From Saccharolobus caldissimus (GTDB lineage: Archaea; Thermoproteota; Thermoprotei_A; Sulfolobales; Sulfolobaceae): DNA of 64,000 nucleotides. This document shows positions 33,610 to 42,391 of this stretch, piece after piece; within the stretch, counting starts at the first letter, position 1, and each line of letters starts with the position of its first letter. Location: contig NZ_AP025226.1 in assembly GCF_020886315.1 (NCBI RefSeq), forward strand, positions 1,204,001 through 1,268,000, read 5' to 3'. The notes under the pieces were generated by a model, which was not told the origin of the DNA, did not search any database, and was given only the letters and a program-made list of their open reading frames with translations. The position numbers and the translations under genes were made by a program.

Positions 33610-34733
33610 ATGGAATTAAAGGTTATCAACAAGGCCTTCGCAATAGACATCTCACAAAGCAAACTAACAGCAGCAAAGGGAGAACTGGTAGTAAATCAAG
33701 GCAAATCAACAGTATACGTCAAGGAGATAAGGGAATTCAATTACGACAACGAGGGAATAGAAGAGTTAATCAAATTCTAGGGAGAATACAAGGAAGGAAT
33801 AATAGAGGCAACGGGAATATACTACTTCCACCTACACGAAAGACTAACGGAAAAGGGATACAAGGTAACAGTAATAAACCCACTACACTTGTCAGAAATA
33901 CTTGGGAAGAAGACTGACAAACTTGACGCACAAAGGCACACATGACCGGGGTAATCAAGGGATCATACATACCAACTGGGGAAATAAAGGAGCTAAGAGA
34001 ACTAACTAGATATAGGGAAAGCCTAGTAGAGAAGATAACACAAGTGAAGAACGAGATAAGGAAAATACTAGAAATAGCGGGATACAAGATACAACCATTC
34101 GACAAGAAGGGAAGACAATTACTGGAGAAACTAGTTAAGGGAGTAAGCAAGGAAGAGAAGGACGAGTTGAAGGAGAGGTTGGGGAGAAACTTGAATGATG
34201 CGGAAAAACTAGCGTTGAAACAATTAGTTGAACTGTTGAAGAACTTGGAGAACATGGTTAAGGAGGTTGAGGATATGATAATATCCAAGATTCCTCAACT
34301 TGTGATTGAGTTGAGTAAGATTCCTGGGGTTGGTTTGATTAGTGCTGCAACCATTTACGCTGAATTCGGTGATGTTTCCAGTTCTAAGGCTGCTTACGCT
34401 GGCTTTGCTCCTAAGCAGAGTGGTGATAGTGAGTCCCACTCTGATATGATTAGGGGTAATAAGTATTTGCGTAGGATTCTCTACCTGGTTGCTAGGGTTG
34501 CTAGGAATCTTGAGCCTTTTAACGGGTATTATGAGAGGCTTATTGCTAGGGGTAAGAGTGCTATCAAGGCTATTTGTGCTCTTGCTGGAAAGCTTGCCAG
34601 TATTTGTTATCACGTTATAAAGGATGGTGTTTACAAGGGCGTTGTTAAGAAGAGTTTTAGAGTACCTAGGGGTAAGGAAGTTAACGTCAAGGACTTCGAC
34701 GTGGGAGAAGCACTAGACTCGTTATCCCCGTAG
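33610..34733 (+). pseudogene. IS110 transposase, copy B (nonsense and deletions)
   Basis: It starts with an intact first catalytic aspartate (NKAFAIDISQSKLTAAKGEL). A TAG at 33778-33780 replaces the TTG found in copy A. Then a 10-bp deletion (TTATTAGTAG) after DKLDAQR shifts the frame until 33942. Further in-frame losses relative to copy A are 9 bp in DVSRFSSSK, 6 bp in AARAYAG and 6 bp in PKTKQSG, and the linker has 6 bp less. Several losses lie between short direct repeats. The end at 34733 lies 29 bp before the core. Confidence 0.8.
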
Positions 34734-35730
34734 GTTTGTTAGAGGCGCTAGCATGTGGTGCCTTTCAACCGTGTAAGTGTATTTCTTACTCGCAATATGA
34801 TTGTCAAGAACTTGATAAACGGAGTAATCATCAGTATAATTAACTCTTGGGCAGTGAATTCAAGAGAAAGCTGAAAGTCTTATAATCCCTATCACCCGTA
34901 GTGAAGAAGGGTAAACCATCAGCCAAAGCATTCCATATCCAAATATCCTCCCTCTTGGAACCATGCCTAAGGTAAGTCCAGCTCTCGTCAGGTATCGTAA
35001 CCTTCGCAGTAAAGCCCTTTAGTTGTTCTTGTAATACTAGTAGATTAACATATGCCTCTACTCCTTTTCTCTTTATTAGACTGTGGTTAACGGTTTTCCT
35101 TCGACCTTTGCTATTCCCCTCATACTCATCCTGTTCAAGTACTCCTTCAAGATTCTTTCCTTTTGTTCTCTACTCATCCTGTGGTTTTCAGTTGAGTAAA
35201 AAGTCCTCTTACAAACTCTACACTTGTACTTTGTCTTTCCCCCTTGATGAACCGTTCTTTACTACACTATCTGAGTTGCATGATGGGTATCTTGGTCTGC
35301 TCTCTTTCTTCCTCCTTACCCCGAGTTTTCTGTAATATAGCGTTGATGGCGGTATTCCCAGTTTTGTTACTTGTACTCCCAGCAAGTATGCTGATATTGC
35401 CAGTGCAAGGTCCTCTAGCTTGTGTTTTCTCGGCTTAAAGTTTAAATTTCTTAAAACAAGTATTAATTGTGTGAGGGTTGCGAGATCCATCTCCGCAATC
35501 CCCTACTAAAACCTAGCAACCCTCGTACATAAACCTTTTCTACACGTTCTACCTCCACAAGTACTCTAGACGAGAACAATTATTTGAGAAATTTATAAAT
35601 CAGACATATTTTTACTGTAAATTATCGAATAAGATGACTGCATGGGAACACGCCAAAAAGCTTTTTATACCAGAAGCTTTCTGTCCACACACCCATAAAG
35701 CTAATAACATTAAGTATATTTGCTTTTAAA

Positions 35731-37140
35731 TTACTGTAATATTTTTCTTACTAATTCTTTAGCTTCACTATAATCATAACTTCTGAATAATTCTATTTTA
35801 CTAGCTTCTATGGAACCTTCAGCATGTATCATTAGTGTTAATAGATATCCAACAAAGTTGCTAGCAGCTAATTCTTTAGATAATCTTAATATTTTACTTC
35901 TACTGTATCCATCTATGTTTCCTCTTAAATATTTTAATATTACATCTTTTTCCTCACTTAAAAAGTCTTCTTCAGAAGGTAAAGTAGCTATTATTCCACC
36001 AGAAATATCAATTAATGCTTTAATCACATCTATGAAATGCATATTGGAATATAGTTTTCCTATATTGACGAAAACAGGATTAGGTATTGCGATGCCTTCA
36101 GAGATTATAGGATTATATGCAGCAGAAAGCGCAGCCATTCTCATTATCTCTTTATATAGCATAATATCTACTATATCATCTCTAACGTGCTTTTCATTTT
36201 GAATGCCATTAGCCTCAGCGGTATATAGCGCTGTACCAAGATATAAGTTTATTGTTGCTGCTCTGTATGATAGTGCTGTGAATCTGTGGTATGTTGCGAA
36301 TAACATTGCTAGTGTTCCTGCGTGGTCGTATTCTTTGAATAGGAATACTCTGTCCCAGGGTATGAAGACGTTGTCGAATACTGTTAGTGTTTCTAGTTCG
36401 TAGTCTTTTTTGCTTAGTATTGCTGATGTGTTTCCCTCTATTTCGTCTATTGGTCTTGTGTACATTTTTAGTCCTTGTGTGTTTGTTGGTATTGCGAAGG
36501 CTATTGCGTAGTCTTTGTCGTTTTCTCTCATTGCTCTTGTTGGTATTACTATTATTTCGTCTGATACTGCTGATTGTGTTGTGTGTGCCTTTGCTCCCTT
36601 GACTACTATGCCATCACTCCTTACGTCTACTATTCTCACGTACATGTCTGGGTCTACTTGTTCTGATGGTCTCTTGCTCCTATCCCCCTTTACGTCTGTT
36701 TGTGCTGTTGCCAGTGTTAGGTCTTGTTTTGCTACCTCCTCGAAATACTTTTCTACCCTCTTATAATAATCTGTCCCGTATTTTTTATCAACTTGTCTTG
36801 CAGTTATCATTAGTGCGAATAGGGCATCACTGCCTATAGCTTGTGAGATATTAAATATGCCGTTACAATATAGTGTTAAGTCGTAAATTAGTTTATGCCT
36901 ATCCAGTAAATCTTGTGGGGATTTTGGTACTTTAAAGAATTTACTAATTTTTCCTAATTTAGAGTCCTCATAAAGCCTATCTTGATACTCGTATAGTTTA
37001 GCTGCGTGTAGGGCAGCGATCCTTAATATTGGGTGTGAAGTTATATCCTCAACCAACTTCCCCCTATAATAAACCTTCCTCCCATCCTTCAAAGCCTTTA
37101 GGTAATCTTCTTTTGATCTCATATTATTATCTAATTGCAT
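35731..37140 (-). CDS. 4-hydroxyphenylacetate 3-monooxygenase (HpaB)-family flavin enzyme
   Basis: A 469-residue protein of the HpaB/4-hydroxybutyryl-CoA dehydratase family. The shared core is visible: TDVKGDRSKRPSEQ near residue 160, then GIVVKGAKAHTTQSAVSDEI. The dehydratase needs a [4Fe-4S] cluster held by three cysteines and a histidine. Here the position seven residues after the histidine of FATYHRF is tyrosine (YHRFTALSY), and the CxxxC pair is not seen, so an FADH2-using aromatic hydroxylase is more likely. That enzyme would need a flavin reductase from elsewhere. From about 36240 to 36720 the coding strand uses mainly A- and C-ended codons. Confidence 0.78.
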   Translation of the reverse strand: MQLDNNMRSKEDYLKALKDGRKVYYRGKLVEDITSHPILRIAALHAAKLYEYQDRLYEDSKLGKISKFFKVPKSPQDLLDRHKLIYDLTLYCNGIFNISQAIGSDALFALMITARQVDKKYGTDYYKRVEKYFEEVAKQDLTLATAQTDVKGDRSKRPSEQVDPDMYVRIVDVRSDGIVVKGAKAHTTQSAVSDEIIVIPTRAMRENDKDYAIAFAIPTNTQGLKMYTRPIDEIEGNTSAILSKKDYELETLTVFDNVFIPWDRVFLFKEYDHAGTLAMLFATYHRFTALSYRAATINLYLGTALYTAEANGIQNEKHVRDDIVDIMLYKEIMRMAALSAAYNPIISEGIAIPNPVFVNIGKLYSNMHFIDVIKALIDISGGIIATLPSEEDFLSEEKDVILKYLRGNIDGYSRSKILRLSKELAASNFVGYLLTLMIHAEGSIEASKIELFRSYDYSEAKELVRKILQ

Positions 37141-37369
37141 TAGATTAAATAGATTTGGGTTCGTGCAAATAAGTACTCTACTAGATCCTAACTTATAATA
37201 AGAATTGCCAATAATAACAAATTTAATAATTGTATAAAAAATTTTTTATATTCATTATAATTGTTTAAAGAGTTACATTAAGCTATAAATATAGTCTTTT
37301 TCATAATGGGCGTTACTGCTTTCGCCTCTAGCACGATTAGGTTAGGGTTTGTAGGGCTGATGAAATTAA

Positions 37370-37960
37370 TTATTAGAATCAATTTGAACTTCTTCCTCAT
37401 CTTCACCTATTAGCTAAGACTACTATCGCCTTAGCAGCACTTCTTGTCCTACTTAAATGATAAAAGCTCTTGAAAGGTTAAGCACTCCTTGCAACTCTAG
37501 ATAAGTGCGTTCCCTTGATTAAGTCTTGATGAGATTAACTCTCCTCACTCTGCTAAGCTAGCATAAGCTTGTTTTCGAACTATTAACATCTCCAAACTCA
37601 GCGTAAGCTGCTAAAATTGAACTTTGATATCTTAATTAACTCTACAGTCTCCTTGTAAATAACCTTCATTATCTCCTCTATCTCCTTAACTTGCTCCTCT
37701 AATATGTTCAATTAATTCAAGAGTCGTTTAAGGGTTATCATCTCCTTATTTAACTTTCTACCTAACAAGTATGAATATTCCTAGTCTCTTCCTCACCTAT
37801 CTTCTCACTTGGCCAATTTCCTTGCTCTCAAATGATGGTATTTTGTATTTTGCAATTTCTAAGACTTATCTTGTTTTTCTTGTGTTCTCTTCTCTTGCTA
37901 ATTCTCCTAACTCTTACATTTTCCGGTTAACATGTGTGATTTACTGCCCATATTTGCTAG
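37370..37960 (-). pseudogene. Highly decayed IS110 transposase relic
   Basis: Minus-strand DNA that aligns loosely with the IS110 A/B transposase. It reads TVELIKISK, then a recognisable AAYAEFGDVNSSK near 37595, with many stops and frameshifts. The helical linker with KEIEEIM-like repeats lies at about 37650-37700. It faces an IS5-like relic on the other strand and forms an insertion sequence graveyard with it. Confidence 0.5.
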
Positions 37961-37981
37961 TCTTATTGAGTCCTATATAGG

Positions 37982-38450
37982 TAAACGCTGAGGTAACTAG
38001 CGACAAGATTAAGACTACAGTTAAGGATCTTCAAGATAAGGGTAAGAAATTTTATGGAGATAGGGCATACGATGCCAATGAGGTTTACAATACCATCCTT
38101 CTAAGCTGTACGTGAGTTTGGGAAGTTAGGTTGTGATCGTTGGAGGTTACGGTGTTAAGTGGTGTATTGAGTCCTTATCCTCTGCAGTAAAGCGTACTTT
38201 TAGGGAGTCTGTTAGGGCTATTAGCTTTGCTGGGCAAGTGGTTAAAGCTAAGTCCGGGCTTATGCGTGGATGGTTCAATTAGCGAATTCTTTAGTTGGCA
38301 AGGCTCTGGGTATTAAGGTGTGAGCTTGAAAACAATGTTGAAATAAATATTAATTTCTGGAAAATTCTCCCTATATTATATCATAATTATGAAATAAATT
38401 GAACAAGTCAACAAAGCAATCTCTAAGGAAAGGTTTTTATATCAGAAGTT
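37982..38450 (+). pseudogene. IS5-like transposase relic, C-terminal half and element end
   Basis: This relic resembles the fragments at 9851-10136 and 6640-6917: NAEVTSDKIKTTVKDLQDKG, then KKFYGDRAYDANEVYNT, RWRYGVKWCIESLS-like and FRESVRAISFAGQVVKA. Its frames are broken. The end of the element follows, with GAACAAGTCAACAAAGCAAT near 38401. After it, AAGGAAAGGTTTTTATATCAGAAG (here 38424-38447, in two pieces) is related to DNA at 32234-32262 and 35655-35680. Only the second half of the element is left. Confidence 0.55.
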
Positions 38451-38571
38451 CCACCTTCGTCTTAGAAATAAATGAAAAATGTAAAGGAAAGCTGAATCAT
38501 ATTAATTTTTATATTGTACTTATTAGAGCTAAAGTTTATAAGTAAGAAAATAAAGTAGATAATGAACATAT

Positions 38572-39531
38572 ATGGAAGAAAAGGTAAATAGTCTAGAGGA
38601 ATTGCTTAAAGATTCTCCAACTAATTGGGGAAGATGGGGAAAAGATGATGAGGTAGGTGCATTAAATTTTCTTGATAGACAAGAAGTCTTAAGGGGTATA
38701 AAAGCAGTAAGACAAGGCAAAGTATTTACTCTTCAAGTAATAATAGGTTCAGATAAGGGCGATCCAGTATGGCCTGGAAGGACATCAGCTATACGCATTA
38801 ATGTTAATGATAAAGGGTATTATCTTGCTGGAAAAAATAAACCTCTTTATGGGGGGCTGGAATATGCAGATGATATCATAATAATGTTTTTACAAGGAAC
38901 TACCCAAATAGATGCACTTGGTCATACTTGGTATGGGGACAGAATATGGAATGGTTATAATGCTATAGAAACAATAGGGGGTCTTAATAAAGCAAGTGTG
39001 CTTCCAATAGCGCAACGTGGTATTGTTGGTCATGGGATTTTAATTGATGTAGCATGGTGTAAAGGTGTAGAATCTTTATCTGCAGGAGAAGAAATAACGT
39101 TAAATGATTTACTATCTTGTGCTAAGAAAGAAGGTATAGAAATACAAAAACATGATATATTATTAATAAGAACGGGATGGATTGCACAATTCTTTAAAAA
39201 AGGTCCAGCCGAATTCTACAAAAATTTCTTAGAACCTGGATTAACCTATAGAAAAGAGTTGGTAGAATGGTTTTACAAAATGGAAATTCCCGTTCTTGGA
39301 ACAGATACTATAGCTAATGAGAGAACAACTCATCCAGAAACGGGTATAGTATTACCTCTACATGCTGCATTGATGAGAAATTTAGGAGTAATATTTAACG
39401 AGATTTTATGGCTAGAAGATTTAGCAGAGGATTGCAGAAAGGATAATCAATGGGATTTCCTTTATGTTGGAGCACCTCTTAAAATAAATAAAGCTACTGG
39501 AGCGCCTATAAATCCAGTAGTAATAAAGTAG
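38572..39531 (+). CDS. Cyclase-family metal-dependent hydrolase
   Basis: A 319-residue enzyme of the kynurenine formamidase/isatin hydrolase cyclase group. The metal-binding region reads GTTQIDALGHTWYGD near residue 123, a variant of the H-x-G-T-H-x-D-x-x-x-H pattern in which Q stands in for the fourth histidine. A later EIPVLGTDTIANE and HAALMRNLGVIFNEILWLED are also typical. The enzyme hydrolyses amides or lactams of aromatic or heterocyclic acids. It is followed 19 bp later by an MFS transporter, so uptake and hydrolysis are linked. Confidence 0.82.
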   Translation: MEEKVNSLEELLKDSPTNWGRWGKDDEVGALNFLDRQEVLRGIKAVRQGKVFTLQVIIGSDKGDPVWPGRTSAIRINVNDKGYYLAGKNKPLYGGLEYADDIIIMFLQGTTQIDALGHTWYGDRIWNGYNAIETIGGLNKASVLPIAQRGIVGHGILIDVAWCKGVESLSAGEEITLNDLLSCAKKEGIEIQKHDILLIRTGWIAQFFKKGPAEFYKNFLEPGLTYRKELVEWFYKMEIPVLGTDTIANERTTHPETGIVLPLHAALMRNLGVIFNEILWLEDLAEDCRKDNQWDFLYVGAPLKINKATGAPINPVVIK

Positions 39532-39550
39532 TAAGAAGTGGGATGATATT

Positions 39551-40996
39551 ATGTCAGTAAAGGATAAAGAGAATAAACAAGTAATTGCTGCGGCGACAGT
39601 TAAAGGTAGAATTATTCCTAGAAATGTACCACGAATAGCATGGTATGCGTTAATTATGGCATGGTTAGCGTATGCCACTCAAATAATAGCTAGAATTGGT
39701 ATATTTAATATAGAACCTATCTATGCTTCTTTTTATCATCTTTCTCCATTATTAACCTTGAGTATTCCTGCAATATGGACTATATTAGCAGCTACGTTGT
39801 CAATCCCTATCTCTAATATGAGTGATAGAAAAGGAGGGGGATTTCATAGAAGGCATTATTATTTATTGTTTCTTACTGGATATATATTAATTCTTGGATT
39901 AATAGCATTTAAACCAATAATTAGTTCATTTGCAGTATTCTTTGCATTATTAATATTGTCTGCTATAATTGCTAGTCCATTAGAACCACTGATTGTAGCA
40001 TCCGCAGGTGACTGGTTCCCTATTGAACATAGAGGATTTGCATTAGGTTTTCATCATACTGGATATCCATGGGGATCTTTAATAGGGGGATTCTTAATAA
40101 GTATGCTTTTAGTAATTTTCGGAGAAAATAATTGGCCAATAGTATTCTTACTGCCAGGTAGTTTAGCGGTAATATTAGCTATAGTCTTATATAAAGTATT
40201 TACCTTAGAAAATCAACGAAAATTAGAAATAGAGTGTCAAAAAAGAGGTTTACATGCGAGTCTAGCTCATGAATTTTTACCATCAGAAATGGGACAAGAA
40301 AAGAAGGAATTGGGATATAGAGAAGCTTTTGGGCTACTTCTGAAAAATCCTACAGAATTAACAATGCTAATAGTAGGATTTCTTGTTACTGGTGCATATT
40401 GGGTATGGGCTGGATTTTTACCATTATATCTATACTATATTCTTCATTATTCTGCTGCTGAAACCGCATTTTTATCTGTAGTATTTACAGCAACTGGTGG
40501 TCTAGGCCAAATTATATGGGGAGCATTATCGGATAAGATAGGCAGGAAATTGTCATTAATAATAACCACATTATGGTTTGCATTAGGAGTTTATACAGTT
40601 GTTGCACTAGCTGGTCTAGGATTAGGAGTGTTAATAGGCGCACAGTTATTTGCAGGTTTGGCAACTAATGCTACTTATCCTCTCATGTACGCGATAGGCT
40701 ATGATGTTGCAGATAAGAGAGCAAAAGCGACATCTACAGCATTCATAGATGTAGCCTTTTATTTAGGCGGCGCTTTACTTTTTGTTACTGGATATCTTAT
40801 AGAAATAGGAGGAGGATATTATTCTATAACTGGATATCTACTAAACACTTATTTCTTAATAGGTATACTTGTTGGCAGTGCGATATTAACTTTAGTATTT
40901 GCTAGAGAAACTAGTGGATGGTTCTTCAAAAAAGATTGGTCTATATTTCCTAGAAGAATGAGCAACTTGCCAGAATTAGAAGGTGAATCTAAATGA
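39551..40996 (+). CDS. MFS transporter (anion/acid permease)
   Basis: A 481-residue major facilitator with 12 predicted membrane segments. It has the loop motif SNMSDRKGGG (loop 2-3) and GALSDKIGRKLSLI (loop 8-9), which are the family's A-motifs, and a charged N-terminus. It lies between the cyclase-family hydrolase and a tiny membrane protein whose ATG overlaps its stop. A plausible cargo is the substrate of that hydrolase, an organic acid or amide. Confidence 0.85.
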   Translation: MSVKDKENKQVIAAATVKGRIIPRNVPRIAWYALIMAWLAYATQIIARIGIFNIEPIYASFYHLSPLLTLSIPAIWTILAATLSIPISNMSDRKGGGFHRRHYYLLFLTGYILILGLIAFKPIISSFAVFFALLILSAIIASPLEPLIVASAGDWFPIEHRGFALGFHHTGYPWGSLIGGFLISMLLVIFGENNWPIVFLLPGSLAVILAIVLYKVFTLENQRKLEIECQKRGLHASLAHEFLPSEMGQEKKELGYREAFGLLLKNPTELTMLIVGFLVTGAYWVWAGFLPLYLYYILHYSAAETAFLSVVFTATGGLGQIIWGALSDKIGRKLSLIITTLWFALGVYTVVALAGLGLGVLIGAQLFAGLATNATYPLMYAIGYDVADKRAKATSTAFIDVAFYLGGALLFVTGYLIEIGGGYYSITGYLLNTYFLIGILVGSAILTLVFARETSGWFFKKDWSIFPRRMSNLPELEGESK

Positions 40997-41130
40997 ATGT
41001 ATTTGATCTAACGGTGATTATATATGTTATTTATGCCTTAATATTGATATCGATAACTTATTTAAGTGAAAGATTGTATAAAAGGGAATTAAACGAGATT
41101 CAACGTGAAATAGATAAAAAAAATAAATGA
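40993..41130 (+). CDS. Small single-pass membrane protein, 45 residues
   Basis: Its ATG overlaps the transporter's stop (ATGA), which argues for translation coupling. It has one hydrophobic helix (TVIIYVIYALILISITYL) and a charged tail (KRELNEIQREIDKKNK). Small partners of this kind exist for several transporters. A role as an accessory of the MFS protein is likely but unproven. Nothing else in the sequence gives its function. Confidence 0.6.
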   Translation: MNVFDLTVIIYVIYALILISITYLSERLYKRELNEIQREIDKKNK

Positions 41131-41188
41131 ATTTTTAAATATAACTTATTTTAGTTCTTATAGACAATAAGTTAATGGTGAGCTCAAG

Positions 41189-42379
41189 ATGAATATAAAA
41201 AAATTTACTGTAATTGGGGCTGGAAACATGGGCCATGGAATTGCTGAATTAGCTGCAATTGCTGGATTTGAAGTTTGGTTAAATGATATAAATCATGAAG
41301 TACTAAAAAATGCTATTAACAGGATAAAATGGAGTTTAGAAAAACTTTATGAAAAAGGTAACATTAAGGAAAGCAGTGAGAAAATTTTGGATAGAATACA
41401 TATAACAACTAATCTAGAATATGCATTAGAAGATACTGATTTTATGGTAGAGGCTGTAGTAGAAGATATTAATATAAAAAAACAAATTTTTTCTAAAGCT
41501 GATATAGTAACCTCATCCCATAGTATATTAGCTACAAATACTAGTAGCTTACCAATAAGTGAAATATCTTCAGTTGTCAAAAAGCCTGAAAGAGTAATAG
41601 GAATGCACTTTTTTTACCCACCAGTATTAATGAAATTAGTGGAGATTATTAAAGGGAATAAAACTTCAGAGAATGTTGTAAGAAGAACTTATGAAATTGC
41701 TAAAATATTAGGAAAAGAACCTATTATAATTGCCAGAGATATTCCAGGATTTATGGTAAATAGAATACTTTTCAGATTATACGATATAGCTTGTTATCTA
41801 GTAGAAAATGGAAAAGCCAGTATAGAGGAGATTGATGCAACAGCTATTTATGAATTAGGTCTTCCATTGGGTATATTTATTTTGCAAGATTTCACAGGGT
41901 TAGACGTTAATTACTTAGCTATGAAAGCGATGAATGAAAGAGGATATAATAGTTATTATTGCTTATCACTTGAAAATAAGGTAAAAACTAATCAATTAGG
42001 AGTTAAATCAGGAAAGGGATTTTATACATATCCAACACCCGGAAAATTCATTAAGCCTATTATACCAAGAGACAAATTAGGCAAAATAAATGCACTTATT
42101 TTAATTTCACCTGCAATTAACGAAGCAGCATATTTATTAAGAAATAATATAGCTAGTAAAGAGGAAATTGATAAGGGATGTAAACTAGGTTTAGGTTGGC
42201 CTATGGGTGTTTTAGAAATTGCGGATCAATATGGTATTGATGAAGTGGTCAAAACATTAAGTACTTTAGTTTCGCGATATGAATTAAACTATCTTAACCC
42301 AGACCCACTTCTAATTCAAATGGTAAATGAAAATAAATTGGGGGTTAAATCAGGAAAGGGATTTTATACATATAGTTAA
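41189..42379 (+). CDS. 3-hydroxyacyl-CoA dehydrogenase
   Basis: A 396-residue NAD-dependent enzyme of beta-oxidation. The NAD-binding domain begins IGAGNMGHGIAELAAIAGF with the ADP-ribose loop LNDINHEVL. The catalytic histidine is in VIGMHFFYPP near residue 140. Two C-terminal 3HCDH domains follow, each ending in GVKSGKGFYTY (near 275 and at the end). The enoyl-CoA hydratase part seen in some archaeal fusions is missing. It probably belongs with the ring or side-chain degradation genes around it. It stands 58 bp after the small membrane protein. Confidence 0.88.
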   Translation: MNIKKFTVIGAGNMGHGIAELAAIAGFEVWLNDINHEVLKNAINRIKWSLEKLYEKGNIKESSEKILDRIHITTNLEYALEDTDFMVEAVVEDINIKKQIFSKADIVTSSHSILATNTSSLPISEISSVVKKPERVIGMHFFYPPVLMKLVEIIKGNKTSENVVRRTYEIAKILGKEPIIIARDIPGFMVNRILFRLYDIACYLVENGKASIEEIDATAIYELGLPLGIFILQDFTGLDVNYLAMKAMNERGYNSYYCLSLENKVKTNQLGVKSGKGFYTYPTPGKFIKPIIPRDKLGKINALILISPAINEAAYLLRNNIASKEEIDKGCKLGLGWPMGVLEIADQYGIDEVVKTLSTLVSRYELNYLNPDPLLIQMVNENKLGVKSGKGFYTYS

Positions 42380-42391
42380 AAATAGCAGTAT

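Larger units (their letters stand above)
33310..34762 (+). mobile_element. IS110 element, copy B (nested in the IS1-like element)
   Basis: A 1.45-kb element, the same as copy A at 7066-8547 but on the plus strand. Its CC core is at 33310-33311 and again at 34761-34762. The target is AGTTATAACT-CC-TTTCAACC in the IS1-like transposase gene, and its removal restores that gene's frame. The left end is TCCTCCTACGGGG and the right end GCATGTGGTG. The transposase has a nonsense codon and several small deletions, so copy B cannot encode the enzyme. Confidence 0.85.
33112..35490 (-). pseudogene. IS1-like transposase, split and frameshifted
   Basis: The N-terminal part (35490 downward) reads LNFKPRKHKLEDLALAISA, AYLLGVQVTKLGIPPSTLYY and a zinc ribbon RPRYPSCNSDSVVKNGSSRG followed by KCRVCKRTF. 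Then NRMSMRGIAKVEGKPL, PDESWTYLRHGSKREDIWIW, TTGDRDYKTFSFLLNSLP and YTDDYSVYQVLDNHIASKKY. The C-terminal part (33309 down to 33112) reads RSYNSYCRAHLARLARDTRA and EKTPLNEAYLRG. Joining across copy B gives YTVERSYNSY in frame. Frameshifts occur after EGKPLTTV and after NSLPKS. The helix-turn-helix plus zinc ribbon is as in the IS1 InsA part. Confidence 0.65.
33081..35640 (-). mobile_element. IS1-like element interrupted by IS110 copy B
   Basis: Inverted ends are CAGTCATCTTATTCGATAAT at 33081-33100 and its partner ATTATCGAATAAGATGACTG at 35621-35640. The element lies on the minus strand and its transposase is split by IS110 copy B (33310-34762). Removing copy B gives about 1.1 kb. A target duplication is not seen, and the neighbouring IS110 no. 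3 is not continued on the far side, so a deletion followed insertion. A shorter relic of the same element is at 43274-43877. Confidence 0.7.

Noticed and set aside
35108-35438. Plus-strand frames opposite the IS1-like transposase
   Set aside because: They are antisense shadows of a recognisable, though broken, transposase gene.
35810-36766. Several plus-strand frames inside the HpaB-like gene
   Set aside because: Shadows caused by A/C-ended codons on the coding strand.
37771-37980. A 69-codon plus-strand frame
   Set aside because: It lies within a decayed IS110 relic on the other strand and has no sign of selection for coding.
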